A stretch of 33,891 bases of DNA from Catenulispora rubra (GCF_015356825.1 NZ_JAACYW010000106.1:1-33891); one strand, 5' to 3'; numbered from the stretch's first letter, positions 1-8,137 are shown. Program-made: numbers and translations. The notes: generated by a model from the sequence alone, not told the origin.

Positions 1-1
1 G

Positions 2-112
2 CACGGATACACGATCACCCCCTCCACAGCCCGCTTCCCCACACCAGCCGACCTCATCGCCTTCCTCGCAGAAGACAACAACCAGCCCACCGAGATCAAA
101 CCAGCGTGTTAA
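2..112 (+). CDS. C-terminal fragment of an unidentified protein
   Basis: An open frame enters from the left edge and ends at TAA (110-112), with a second in-frame TAA directly behind it. It gives the last 36 residues of a protein, finishing in NQPTEIKPAC. The short acidic tail resembles no family that I recognise. The following half kilobase is gene-poor and contains a large inverted repeat, so a mobile-element protein is possible, but nothing in the visible residues proves it. Confidence 0.5.
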   Translation, partial: HGYTITPSTARFPTPADLIAFLAEDNNQPTEIKPAC

Positions 113-694
113 TAATCTGCGAGCCCTTACGGCTTCGCGCATGGTTGGATGACCTCGCAGGGGACGCAGTTCGGTTGAGCGCAGCGGGTTGCGCTGGCGG
201 CTGGCGGTTTTCGCGTGCAAGACCGCGCACAGGTCCGAGTCACTGCGCACGCGTTTGGTCTGGCGGGCGGCGGCCGCGTTTGGTGGGTGCGTTGAGGCCT
301 CTGGCGGGCCTCCTCGACGAGGGGGCGACCCGTGCGTCGGGTGGTTTGGTGGCGGTCCGCGACTGTTCGGCTTTGCATCCGCTGTTGCCTGCGTCGCGTT
401 GGTCGGTGGCGGTGTTGCTTGTGGTCGCCGGGTTCTGGGTCCCTCGCCGCGTCATCGCCGTAAACGGAACCTGCCCGGTTTGGCGGAATCAAGCCGCATC
501 GCTGCTGCTGTGGTCCGGCTCCGTTCGGCTTGACACCGCCAAACCGGGCAGGTTGGCTGCGCCCGCTGACGCGGCGAGGGACCCAGAACCAACACCCGGC
601 ATGGTCCTTCGGACCCCCTCACGACATCGCCAGCCGCGTAAGCCGGTCGCCAGCCGAGGTTGTTAAAAGGATTTGGGGCCTGTTATCTGTGGCA
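113..694. other. Gene-free stretch with inverted repeat
   Basis: No frame here has convincing actinobacterial codon use on either strand, and the base composition of the first half (G/T-rich on the plus strand) differs from the flanking genes. It holds the nested inverted repeat at 431-590 and a small palindrome, CCTCGACGAGG, near 311-321. It looks like the untranslated end of a mobile element or a degenerated region. Confidence 0.5.
431..590. repeat. Large nested inverted repeat
   Basis: The outer arms 431-454 and 567-590 are perfect 24-bp inverted copies (GGTTCTGGGTCCCTCGCCGC plus GTCA). The inner arms 468-496 and 526-554 are 29 bp long and differ at two positions (core CCTGCCCGGTTTGGCGG). 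Internal loops of 13 and 12 nt separate the two stems and the apical loop is 29 nt. A transcript or extruded DNA could fold into a cruciform of about 160 nt. Two head-to-head mobile-element ends or a recombination site would look like this; the identity is open. Confidence 0.75.
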
Positions 695-756
695 GCGAGG
701 CATCAGTGTCCTGATGCTCGCGATCCCGAGATGGCGTTGAACACCATCTCGGGATC
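695..756 (-). terminator. Two tandem hairpins behind the MFS gene
   Basis: Hairpin one spans 695-721 (GCGAGGCATCAG, loop TGTC, CTGATGCTCGC, one bulged base). Hairpin two is a perfect 13-bp stem, 722-734 with 744-756 (GATCCCGAGATGG / CCATCTCGGGATC, 9-nt loop). They begin 12 bp beyond the stop codon of the leftward MFS gene. There is no clear U-tract, as is common for actinobacterial terminators. Confidence 0.6.
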
Positions 757-768
757 CGCTGTGTCGCA

Positions 769-2280
769 TCATGCGGCGTCGTAGGAAGGTTCCAGGTTCT
801 GTCGGCTTTCTGTCGTGGCGGCGAACTCGCCGCGTGTGTTGGAAGCCCGCAGTGCGATGACTCCCGCCGCCACAAGGCAGAGGGCGCTGATCAGCAGTGC
901 CCGCTGGAATCCGCCGGTCAGTGCCACCGGCGGCGAGGCGTGGGCGGCCAGGAGGTGGCTGGTGCGGCTGGTTGCGATGCCGCTGAACACTGCTAGGCCG
1001 AGGGCTGAGCCGAGTTGGAACGAGGCCGTGATCAGGGCTGCGGCCAGTCCGGCCTGGTCGTCCGGTACGCCGGCGTTCGCGGCCGTCTGTACTCCGGCGT
1101 AGAGGAGTCCCAGGCCGATGCCCATGATTACCAGTGGTGCGAGCAGGTTGGTGAGGTAGGTGCCGTCGACGGGGATGCGCGACAGCCAGAGGATGCCGGT
1201 GGCGGCGAGGAGGGCGCCGGAGACGATGATGGGGCGGGTGCCGGTGCGGGTGAACATCTTTGTTGCCAGTGTTGAGCCGAAGCCGATGCCGACGCTTACC
1301 GGGACGTATGCCAGCCCGGAGCGTAGTTGGGAGTAGCCCAGGACGTTCTGCATATACAGGGTGACGAAGAAGAACATCGAGTAGAAACCGGCCCACGCGA
1401 TCACCTGCGTGGCGTCTGCTGCGGCCAGGCCTCTGATCCGGAAGATCGACAGGGGGACCAGTGGATGCCTGCGTCGCTGTTCGTTCAGCAGGAACACGGC
1501 CATCAATACCGCTGATGCTGCCAGTCCGCCGATCGTGCGGCCCGCGCCCCAGCCCGCGTCTGGGGCCTTCACCACCGTGAAGATCAGGAGCAGCATTCCG
1601 GCGGTGGCCAGCAATGCGCCGACCGCGTCGAAGCTGCCCGGCGCGCGGCCTGCCGCCGGACGGCCGTGGTCGTCCTTCAGGATGCGGAACGTCCCGAACA
1701 GCACGAGGGCGCAGATCGGGAGGCTCACGAAGAACACCCACCGCCAGCCGAACTCCTGGGTCAGCACGCCGCCGATGAGCAACCCGACCGCCGAGGCCAT
1801 GCCGCTGATCCCGGCCCACAGGCCCAGGGCCTTGTGCCGGTCGGCGCCCTGGAACGTGGTCGTCAGGATCGACAGTGCGGCCGGGGACATCATCGCGGCC
1901 CCGAAGCCCTGCGCCAGCCGGCCGCCGACCAGCAGCCCCTGGTCGTCGGCCAGACCGCAGGCCAGGGAGGACGCCGCGAACAGCGCGGTGCCGGCGACCA
2001 GCAACCGCCGCCGCCCCAGCAGGTCCGCGGCCCGGCCGCCCAGCAGCAGGAAACCGCCGTAGGTGATCAGATACCCGCTGACCACCCACTGCAGGTTCTG
2101 CACCGAGAACCCCAGGTGCGTCCGGATGGTCGGCAGCGCGACGTTCACGATCGCGCCGTCCATGACGTCCAGGAACGTCACCGCGCATAGCAGCGCCAGA
2201 GTGACCTTCCCGCGCCCGGTTGCCAGGAACGACTCCGGCGGCGCCGTCGACGTATTCACAGTATTCACAGCGCCGCTCAC
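769..2280 (-). CDS. MFS drug exporter, DHA2 (EmrB/QacA) type
   Basis: A 503-residue polytopic membrane protein of the 14-helix DHA2 branch of the major facilitator superfamily, expected to export small hydrophobic compounds by proton antiport. The first helix has the family signature around DVMDGAIVNVALPTI (motif D1), the helix 2-3 loop carries GGRAADLLGRRR (motif A), and helix 5 has the LLIGGVLTQEFGWRWVFF antiporter pattern (motif C). I chose GTG at 2278-2280 because it overlaps the stop of the upstream YCII gene (GTGA) and gives a normal family length. The open frame continues upstream but there reads as out-of-frame YCII sequence. Substrate unknown. Confidence 0.9.
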   Translation of the reverse strand: MSGAVNTVNTSTAPPESFLATGRGKVTLALLCAVTFLDVMDGAIVNVALPTIRTHLGFSVQNLQWVVSGYLITYGGFLLLGGRAADLLGRRRLLVAGTALFAASSLACGLADDQGLLVGGRLAQGFGAAMMSPAALSILTTTFQGADRHKALGLWAGISGMASAVGLLIGGVLTQEFGWRWVFFVSLPICALVLFGTFRILKDDHGRPAAGRAPGSFDAVGALLATAGMLLLIFTVVKAPDAGWGAGRTIGGLAASAVLMAVFLLNEQRRRHPLVPLSIFRIRGLAAADATQVIAWAGFYSMFFFVTLYMQNVLGYSQLRSGLAYVPVSVGIGFGSTLATKMFTRTGTRPIIVSGALLAATGILWLSRIPVDGTYLTNLLAPLVIMGIGLGLLYAGVQTAANAGVPDDQAGLAAALITASFQLGSALGLAVFSGIATSRTSHLLAAHASPPVALTGGFQRALLISALCLVAAGVIALRASNTRGEFAATTESRQNLEPSYDAA

Positions 2281-2576
2281 GACCCGGGCACTTCCATCAC
2301 GGGGCCGACCTCGACCCCGCCGCCGACCCGCAGCACCGGGCAGCTCTTGGCCAGTGCCAGCGCCGAGCCCAGGTCCAGGGCGGACACCACCGAGTAGGCG
2401 ATCATCCGGGAGTCGCTGCCGCCGACGGCGCCGAGCGAGGCGTAGTCGGTCACCGCGTTGCCGATGTCCTCCAGGGCCGGGCCCAGCGCCCCGAACCAGG
2501 CCTGCCACTCGGCCGCCGTCCCGGCGTCCGGCTTGTAGTCGGCGGGCACGCGGAAGGAGAAGACGTACTTAGTCAT
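2277..2576 (-). CDS. YCII-family small protein
   Basis: A 99-residue protein of the YCII/DGPF fold class, small ferredoxin-like alpha-beta proteins often encoded beside ECF sigma factors or transporters; their biochemical role is mostly unknown. The pattern MTKYVFSFRVPADYKP at the start, a central WQAWFGALGPAL helix, and the closing LAKSCPVLRVGGGVEVGPVMEV resemble this family. ATG at 2574-2576 is preceded by an AGGAAC-type ribosome site. It is translationally coupled to the MFS exporter and diverges from the ECF sigma gene, so all three may be one regulatory unit. The family call rests on overall pattern, not on a unique motif. Confidence 0.8.
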   Translation of the reverse strand: MTKYVFSFRVPADYKPDAGTAAEWQAWFGALGPALEDIGNAVTDYASLGAVGGSDSRMIAYSVVSALDLGSALALAKSCPVLRVGGGVEVGPVMEVPGS

Positions 2577-2757
2577 GGATCCGTGTTCCTGTTCTGTATC
2601 CGTGGGACGCGTCCCGGCTGGAACGGCCTCCAACCAGGTGGACGCCACCGTCGGCGGGGATTGGGCGCCGTGCCGCCGCCCAATTCGCGGGCCCGGCGGC
2701 GTCGGTACGGGTAAGCGGGCCGAGCGCGCCCGGCGGAGGGAAGAAAGGCGAGGATGC
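2577..2757. promoter_or_regulatory. Divergent intergenic region, YCII-MFS versus sigma gene
   Basis: These 181 bp separate two divergent transcription units and must hold both promoters. No convincing -35/-10 pair is visible by eye. If the ECF factor is autoregulated, its own promoter motif should lie here. A purine-rich ribosome site (GGAGGGAAGAAAGGCGAGG) leads into the sigma start. Confidence 0.4.
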
Positions 2758-3864
2758 ATGCCGATGGAAACGGATGCGGAGACAAAGAACACGGCGGACC
2801 TGATCGCCCGGGCCCGGGCCGGCGACCACAACGCGTTCCGCGACCTGGTCCAGGGCCACTCCCACGAGCTGCAGGTGCACTGCTACCGCATCCTGGGATC
2901 CCTGCAGGACGCCGAGGACGCACTCCAGGAGACCCTCGTGTCCGCCTGGCGTAACCTCGGCGAGTTCGGCCAGCGCTCCTCGATCCGCACCTGGCTCTAC
3001 AAGATCGCGACCAACCGCTGCCTGAGCATGCTGCGCGCCGACAGCCGGCGCCCCCGCATCGCCGCCGAGCATCCCGCCGCCGTCCTCCTGCCCGACCCCA
3101 CCGGCGCCGGCGACGCCCCGCCCTGGCTGGAGCCCTACCCCGACGTGCTCCTCGACCACCTCGTGGACCAGCGCCCGGGACCGGAGGCCCGCTACGAGAC
3201 CACCGAGGCCATCTCCCTGGCCTTCATCACCGCCCTGCAACTGCTGCCGCCACGCCAACGCGCCGCGCTCGTGCTCCGCGACGTCCTGGGCTACCACGCC
3301 GCCGAAGTCGCGCAGATGCTCGACACGACGCAGGAAGCCGTGAGCAGCGCGCTCAAACGCGCCCGCTCCACGGTCGACAACCACCTCGCCGACTCCGGCG
3401 GCTCGGACGGCCCCGACGGCCCTGACGGATCTGACGGATCTGGCAACACCGGCAACAGCCGCGCGCGCAAACCCGACACCGCCGCCGAACACCGGCTCGT
3501 CGCCCGCTTCACCGACGCCCTGGAACGGGGCGATATGAACGCCCTGATCGACCTGTTCGTCACCGACGTCCGACTCTCCATGCCCCCGGCCATGCTGGAG
3601 TACCGCGGCATCGAGTCAGCCCGGCGCATCCTCGCCGCCGCCGCGTTCCGCCCCGGCCGCACCTACCGGGTGGTGCCCACGCGCGCCAACGGCCAGCCCG
3701 CCTTCGGCCTGTACCTGGCGGACCCGCACGCCGACGTCTTCCACGCCTACTGCTTCCTGGTCGTCACCGCCGACGGCGACCGCGTCACCGCCATCACCAG
3801 CTTCACCACGGAGGTCATGACGCGCTTCGGCCTGCCCCGGACCCTCCCGGAGGTCGAGGGCTGA
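2758..3864 (+). CDS. ECF sigma factor with SnoaL-like C-terminal domain
   Basis: A 368-residue group IV (ECF) RNA polymerase sigma factor. Region 2 lies at about residues 15-85 (FRDLVQGHSHELQVHCYRIL, then DAEDALQETLVSAWRNL), and region 4 has the helix-turn-helix LPPRQRAALVLRDVLGYHAA followed by EVAQMLDTTQEAVSSALKRA. A low-complexity GSDGPDGPDGSDGSG linker joins it to a SnoaL/NTF2-like domain (about 240-368), which in SigG/SigJ-like ECF groups tunes activity in place of a classical anti-sigma factor. Start at 2758 follows the purine-rich site; ATG 2764 is equally possible. No anti-sigma gene is adjacent. The genes downstream on the same strand are plausible targets. Confidence 0.9.
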   Translation: MPMETDAETKNTADLIARARAGDHNAFRDLVQGHSHELQVHCYRILGSLQDAEDALQETLVSAWRNLGEFGQRSSIRTWLYKIATNRCLSMLRADSRRPRIAAEHPAAVLLPDPTGAGDAPPWLEPYPDVLLDHLVDQRPGPEARYETTEAISLAFITALQLLPPRQRAALVLRDVLGYHAAEVAQMLDTTQEAVSSALKRARSTVDNHLADSGGSDGPDGPDGSDGSGNTGNSRARKPDTAAEHRLVARFTDALERGDMNALIDLFVTDVRLSMPPAMLEYRGIESARRILAAAAFRPGRTYRVVPTRANGQPAFGLYLADPHADVFHAYCFLVVTADGDRVTAITSFTTEVMTRFGLPRTLPEVEG

Positions 3865-3874
3865 ATCGGGCACT

Positions 3875-3904
3875 GATCTGACGAGCACCGATCCGACGAA
3901 CACC
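3875..3904 (+). repeat. 15-bp imperfect tandem repeat
   Basis: GATCTGACGAGCACC (3875-3889) is followed directly by GATCCGACGAACACC (3890-3904), 13 of 15 identical, just after the sigma stop codon. It may be a slippage product or a regulator site. Confidence 0.5.
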
Positions 3905-3920
3905 AATCCAAGGCGCCGGT

Positions 3921-3954
3921 CGGCGACGAATTACCTGGCATGGAATCGTCGCCG
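3921..3954 (+). promoter_or_regulatory. Dyad immediately upstream of the methyltransferase ribosome site
   Basis: CGGCGACGA (3921-3929) and TCGTCGCCG (3946-3954) are perfect inverted copies with a 16-nt spacer. The right arm abuts the AAAGGA ribosome site (3955-3960). In RNA this would form a hairpin next to the translation start; in DNA it could be an operator. Confidence 0.45.
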
Positions 3955-3967
3955 AAAGGACTCATCA

Positions 3968-5221
3968 GTGGAGCAGTTCCGAGCCAAGGTGGCCGAATGG
4001 TTGTTCCGCTCTGCGACCGCCAAGCTGCCGCTGCTGGTCCGGTACCCGGACGGCCGGACCGAGGGAGCAGGCCGCAGCCGCTCCCCGGTCAGCCCGGTCA
4101 GCCCGGTCAGCCCGGTCAGCCCGGTCAGCCCGGTCAAGCCAGCCATGCCGGTCATGGTCCTCCACGACCCCCGCAGCTTCTTCCGCCGCCTCGGCACATC
4201 GCGGCTGATCGGCTTCGGCGAGTCCTACCAGGCCGGGGAGTGGGACAGCACCGACCTCGTAGAACTGCTCACGGTCTTCGCCGCCGAGCTCCCCCAGCTC
4301 GTTCCCGCTCCCCTCCAAACCCTCCGCCGCGCCTTCGACCAGCGCCGGCCCCGAAACGAGGCGAACTCGCCGCGCGGCGCGCGCCGCAACATCGAGCGCC
4401 ACTACGACCTGTCCGACGAGCTGTTCGCGCTGTTCCTCGACGAGACGATGACCTACTCCGCGGCGCTGTTCCCGCACGACGACCTCGGCCGGCCGGTCGG
4501 CGGGTTCGACGTGCTCGCCGAGGCCCAGTACCGGAAGCTCGACCGGCTCCTCGACCTGTGTGACGTCGGCCACGGAACCCGGCTGCTGGAGATCGGGAGC
4601 GGCTGGGGCAGCCTGGCGCTGCGCGCCGCCTCGCGCGGGGCCGAGGTGACCACGATCACGCTGTCGTCGAACCAGCAGGACGCCGTTCGCCGCCGCGCCG
4701 CCGTCGCAGGCCTCGGCGACCTGATCGACGTCCGCCTCATGGACTACCGGGACGCCCGGGGGCAGTACGACGCGGTGGTCAGCGTGGAGATGATCGAGGC
4801 CGTCGGCCGCGAACACTGGCCGGCCTATTTCAGTGCCCTGCGTCGGCTGACCGCCGCCGGCGGGCGGATCGGACTGCAGGCGATCACCATGCCGCACCAG
4901 CGTATGCTTGCTGCGGCGGGCAGCCAGACCTGGATCACGAAGTACATCTTCCCGGGCGGCATCATCCCGTCGCAGGCCGCAATCCGTTCGGAGTCACAGA
5001 CCGCCGGCCTGCACCAGCTCCACGAGTTCTCCTTCGGCCGCGACTACGCCCACACCCTGCGGCTGTGGCGGGAACGCTTCGCCGAACACCGGGAAGGCGT
5101 CGCGGCACTCGGCTTCGACGAGACCTTCCGCCGGACGTGGGAGCTGTACCTGGCCTACTCGGAGGCCGGCTTCGCCGCAGGCTACCTCGACGTCCACCAG
5201 CTGGTGTTCGGCATCGACTGA
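3968..5221 (+). CDS. Cyclopropane-fatty-acyl-phospholipid synthase-like methyltransferase
   Basis: A 417-residue SAM-dependent methyltransferase of the CFAS/mycolic acid cyclopropane synthase family, which transfers a methylene or methyl group to double bonds of membrane acyl chains. Visible hallmarks are RRNIERHYDLSDELFALFLD ahead of the fold, TYSAALF, the SAM loop LLEIGSGWGSLALRAA, VVSVEMIEAVG, and the closing YIFPGGIIPS region. GTG at 3968 lies 7 nt behind AAAGGA. Residues 39-56 are a (SPV) repeat not expected in the family, inserted in the N-terminal domain. It lies about 100 bp behind the ECF sigma gene and just ahead of an SRPBCC gene, a probable operon. Confidence 0.9.
   Translation: MEQFRAKVAEWLFRSATAKLPLLVRYPDGRTEGAGRSRSPVSPVSPVSPVSPVSPVKPAMPVMVLHDPRSFFRRLGTSRLIGFGESYQAGEWDSTDLVELLTVFAAELPQLVPAPLQTLRRAFDQRRPRNEANSPRGARRNIERHYDLSDELFALFLDETMTYSAALFPHDDLGRPVGGFDVLAEAQYRKLDRLLDLCDVGHGTRLLEIGSGWGSLALRAASRGAEVTTITLSSNQQDAVRRRAAVAGLGDLIDVRLMDYRDARGQYDAVVSVEMIEAVGREHWPAYFSALRRLTAAGGRIGLQAITMPHQRMLAAAGSQTWITKYIFPGGIIPSQAAIRSESQTAGLHQLHEFSFGRDYAHTLRLWRERFAEHREGVAALGFDETFRRTWELYLAYSEAGFAAGYLDVHQLVFGID
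4085..4138 (+). repeat. 9-bp in-frame tandem repeat
   Basis: Five perfect copies of CCGGTCAGC (4085-4129) plus a sixth with two changed bases at its end (CCGGTCAAG). It encodes Pro-Val-Ser units inside the methyltransferase. Copy number could vary by slippage without changing the frame. Confidence 0.9.
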
Positions 5222-5233
5222 ACATCGACTGAA
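5212..5233 (+). repeat. 11-bp tandem duplication across a stop codon
   Basis: CATCGACTGAA occurs at 5212-5222 and again at 5223-5233. The first copy contains the TGA stop of the methyltransferase gene; the second is in the 3' untranslated side. Confidence 0.9.
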
Positions 5234-5260
5234 CCTTGAACCGAAACGGAGGACTCCGCC

Positions 5261-5689
5261 ATGAGAGTCCAGCGCACCATCAAAGTCAACCGCCCGCAGG
5301 AGACCGTGGTCGCCTACCTCACCGACTTCGGGAACGCCGTGCAGTGGGATCCGGGCACGATGAGCTGCCTGCGGACCGACCAGGGCCCCATCCGCGTCGG
5401 CTCCACCTGGCGGAACGTGTCGGACTTCAACGACCGGATCAGCGAGCTGGACTACCGCCTGGAACGGCTGGAGCCGGCCCGGCTGACCTTCGTCGGCCAC
5501 AACAAGCAGGCCACCACGACCGACGACCTGCGGTTCTCCACCGACGGCGGCACGACCACGATCACCTACGACGCCGAGGTCCGGTTCAACGGCGTGCTCC
5601 GGCTGGCCGGACCGTTCCTGCGCGGCGACTTCGAGAAGCTGGCCGACGAGGTCGAGACGTCGCTGGCCGCTGTTCTCGAAACGCTGTAG
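5261..5689 (+). CDS. SRPBCC (START/polyketide cyclase-like) family protein
   Basis: A 142-residue protein of the SRPBCC helix-grip fold, a hydrophobic ligand-binding cup. The family pattern is visible: an N-terminal strand with a charged residue and proline (IKVNRPQETVVAYLTDFGN), QWDPGTMSC, a GSTWRNV strand, and the long C-terminal helix GDFEKLADEVETSLAAVLE. ATG at 5261 follows CGGAGGA. It lies 39 bp behind the methyltransferase, in a probable sigma-methyltransferase-SRPBCC operon, suggesting a role in lipid handling. The exact ligand or activity cannot be read from the sequence. Its stop codon lies inside a 22-bp tandem duplication. Confidence 0.85.
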   Translation: MRVQRTIKVNRPQETVVAYLTDFGNAVQWDPGTMSCLRTDQGPIRVGSTWRNVSDFNDRISELDYRLERLEPARLTFVGHNKQATTTDDLRFSTDGGTTTITYDAEVRFNGVLRLAGPFLRGDFEKLADEVETSLAAVLETL

Positions 5690-5718
5690 GCAGTAGCTCG
5701 AAACGCTGTAAGCAGTAG
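5675..5718 (+). repeat. 22-bp tandem duplication across a stop codon
   Basis: The unit beginning CTCGAAACGCTGTAG (5675-5696) is repeated at 5697-5718 with one substitution (CTGTAG to CTGTAA). The first copy contains the last codons and TAG stop of the SRPBCC gene; the second would also encode a stop in the same relative place. Confidence 0.9.
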
Positions 5719-5738
5719 CCCGCCCGGCCGCCTACTGC
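5712..5738 (+). terminator. Weak hairpin behind the SRPBCC gene
   Basis: GCAGTAG (5712-5718) pairs with CTACTGC (5732-5738) across a 13-nt GC-rich loop. The left arm is part of the duplicated unit. It could end the sigma-methyltransferase-SRPBCC transcript; no U-tract is present. Confidence 0.35.
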
Positions 5739-5839
5739 GTCTGCCGTATGTCGCATCGCCTGCATCCACACGACGACTTGGCGCAGGTCAGAGCGGCATT
5801 CTGAAGCCATTATCGAGACCACGATCAGGAGATCTCGTC

Positions 5840-8128
5840 ATGGCTTCCCTTCTCTTCCGGCTGGGCCGGGGCGCTCACCGATGGCGTTGGCTCGTCGTCG
5901 CCTTCTGGGTGGCGGCGCTGGCCGCCGTCGGCATCGGCGCCGCGACGGCGTCCAAGTCCCACGACAGCGGCTTCTCGATCCCCGGCACGGAGTCGCAGCG
6001 CGCCTCCGACCTCATGCAGCAGCGCTTCGACGGAGCCGGAGCCTCCGGCGCGTACGCCAGGATCGTGTTCGTCGCGCCGACCGGGCAGCAGGTCACGGCG
6101 GCTGCCGAGCACGCGGCGATCGAGCAGGCCGTGGCCGAGGTCGCGGTCGGACCGCAGGTCGCTTCGGCCGCCGACCCGTTCCAGGCCGGCACGGTCAGCC
6201 CCGACGGCTCCACCGCCTACTCCGCGGTGACGTACAAGGTCACCTCCGCGAGCGACCTCACCGACGCGGCGAAGACCGCGCTCACCGGCGCCGCGCAGCA
6301 CGCCCGCGACGCAGGCCTGACCGTCGAGATCGGCGGCAACGCGCTGGCCGCCCAGCCTGCCGCCGGCGGCCTCACGGAGGTCGTGGGCATCGCGGCTGCC
6401 GCGCTCATCCTGCTGGTCACCTTCGGTTCACTGGCCGCCGCAGGCCTGCCGCTGCTGACCGCGCTCATCGGCGTCGGGCTGGGCAGCGCCGGGATCGTGG
6501 CGCTGGGCAGCGCGTTCGGCCTGTCCGAGAGCACCGGCGCGCTCGCGACGATGCTGGGTCTGGCCGTGGGCATCGACTACGCGTTGTTCATCGTCTCCCG
6601 CTACCGCGAGGAACGCGCCGCCGGGCACCCCGCGCGGGAGGCCGCGGGGCTGGCCGTGGGCACCGCCGGCTCCTCGGTGGTGTTCGCCGGGCTGACCGTG
6701 ATCATCGGGCTGGCCGGGCTGTCGGTGGTCGGGATCCCGATGCTGACCAAGATGGGGCTGGCCGCCGCCGCGACTGTGGCGGTCAGCGTGCTGGTCGCGC
6801 TGACGCTGGTGCCGGCGCTGCTCGGGTTCTGGCCGGATGCGGTGCTGTCGCGCCGGGAGCGGCGGGCACTCCGGGAACACCGGGCACTCCGGGAAGGCCG
6901 GGACCACCAAGACCGCCAAGACCGTCCGGAACTCCGGCGCCCGAAGACGGCGCGCGCCAAGCGTCTCAACGGCGGGGCACGGTGGGCTCGTGGCGTGCTG
7001 CGCCTGCCGATACCGGTGTTGGTGCTGACCGTCCTGGCCCTCGGCGCCGTCGCGTTGCCGGCCAAGAGCCTCCACCTGGGCTCCCAGACCGACGGGGCCA
7101 AGCCCACCTCGGCCAGCGAGCGCCGTGCCTACGACGACCTGGCCCGAGCGTTCGGTCCCGGGTTCAACGGCCCGCTGACCGTGGTCGTGGACGCGCACGG
7201 CGTCGCCGACCCGAAGTCTGCGGTCGCGCAGATCGGCCAGACGATCGGCCACACGCCGGGGGTGGTGTCGGCCTCGGCACCGCAGTTCAACCGGGCCGGT
7301 GACACCGCGGTGTTCTCGGTGGTGCCGTCGACCGACCCCACCGACCAGAAGACCACCGACCTGGTGCACGCCATCCGCGCCGAGCGTCCCGGACTCGCCA
7401 CGGCCACCGGCGCGACGTTCTCCGTCACCGGGCAGACCGCGCTGGACATCGACTCCGCGAGCAAGGTCCAGGGCGCGCTGATCCCCTACCTGGCCGTGGT
7501 CGTCGGCCTGGCGATCCTGCTGCTGATGGTGGTGTTCCGCTCCGTCGTGGTCCCGGTCAAGGCGGCCGTCGGCTTCCTGCTGTCGGTGCTGGCCGCGCTC
7601 GGCGCCGTGGTCGCGGTGTTCCAGCAGGGGCACCTGGCCAACCTGCTCGGCGTGCACCAGACCGGGCCGATCATGACCCTGATGCCGATCTTCATGGTCG
7701 GCATCATCTTCGGGCTGGCCATGGACTACGAGGTCTTCATCGTCAGCCGGATCCGCGAGGCCTACGTGCACGGCGACGAGCCCCGGCAGGCGATCGTGTC
7801 CGGGTTCCGGGCCAGCTCCCGCGTGGTGGTGGCGGCAGCGCTCATCATGACGGCGGTGTTCTCCGGGTTCATCGGCGCCAGCGACTCGCTGATCAAGATG
7901 GTCGGGTTCGGCATGGCCGCGGCAGTGGTCTTCGATGCCTTCATCGTCCGGATGGCACTGGTCCCGGCCGTGCTGGCGCTGCTCGGGCGCCGGGCCTGGT
8001 CGATGCCGCGCTGGCTGAACCGGGTCCTGCCGCGCGTGGACATCGAGGGCCAGGCGCTCGCTCGGCACGTCCCGCCGCTGGACCCGGCCCGGGAGCCGAT
8101 CGACCGCGCCTCGGCGACGCGGGTCTGA
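5840..8128 (+). CDS. MMPL-family RND transporter
   Basis: A 762-residue membrane protein of the MMPL branch of the RND superfamily, proton-driven exporters of lipids and hydrophobic compounds in actinobacteria. The layout is typical: one N-terminal helix (WLVVAFWVAALAAVGIGAA), an extracytoplasmic domain, a five-helix block with GLAVGIDYALFIVSRYREE, then a second half of the same design with FGLAMDYEVFIVSRIREAY. ATG at 5840 has AGGAG 8 nt upstream. The cytoplasmic linker between the halves (about residues 333-370) carries a repeated Arg/His/Glu-rich segment. The gene stands alone between a weak hairpin and a strong terminator. The two-component pair that follows may control it, but that is inference. 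Confidence 0.92.
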   Translation: MASLLFRLGRGAHRWRWLVVAFWVAALAAVGIGAATASKSHDSGFSIPGTESQRASDLMQQRFDGAGASGAYARIVFVAPTGQQVTAAAEHAAIEQAVAEVAVGPQVASAADPFQAGTVSPDGSTAYSAVTYKVTSASDLTDAAKTALTGAAQHARDAGLTVEIGGNALAAQPAAGGLTEVVGIAAAALILLVTFGSLAAAGLPLLTALIGVGLGSAGIVALGSAFGLSESTGALATMLGLAVGIDYALFIVSRYREERAAGHPAREAAGLAVGTAGSSVVFAGLTVIIGLAGLSVVGIPMLTKMGLAAAATVAVSVLVALTLVPALLGFWPDAVLSRRERRALREHRALREGRDHQDRQDRPELRRPKTARAKRLNGGARWARGVLRLPIPVLVLTVLALGAVALPAKSLHLGSQTDGAKPTSASERRAYDDLARAFGPGFNGPLTVVVDAHGVADPKSAVAQIGQTIGHTPGVVSASAPQFNRAGDTAVFSVVPSTDPTDQKTTDLVHAIRAERPGLATATGATFSVTGQTALDIDSASKVQGALIPYLAVVVGLAILLLMVVFRSVVVPVKAAVGFLLSVLAALGAVVAVFQQGHLANLLGVHQTGPIMTLMPIFMVGIIFGLAMDYEVFIVSRIREAYVHGDEPRQAIVSGFRASSRVVVAAALIMTAVFSGFIGASDSLIKMVGFGMAAAVVFDAFIVRMALVPAVLALLGRRAWSMPRWLNRVLPRVDIEGQALARHVPPLDPAREPIDRASATRV
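6863..6895 (+). repeat. 18-bp-period repeat in the MMPL linker
   Basis: CGGGCACTCCGGGAA occurs at 6863-6877 and 6881-6895, followed by a second short repeat of CCAAGACCG type near 6907-6924. Both are in frame and give a highly charged cytoplasmic linker. Confidence 0.75.
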
Positions 8129-8137
8129 TCCCGGCGG

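Noticed and set aside
106..666. A 186-codon frame across the region behind the left-edge gene
   Set aside because: Codon use is not actinobacterial, the product is Arg/Trp-rich and featureless, and the frame crosses the large inverted repeat.
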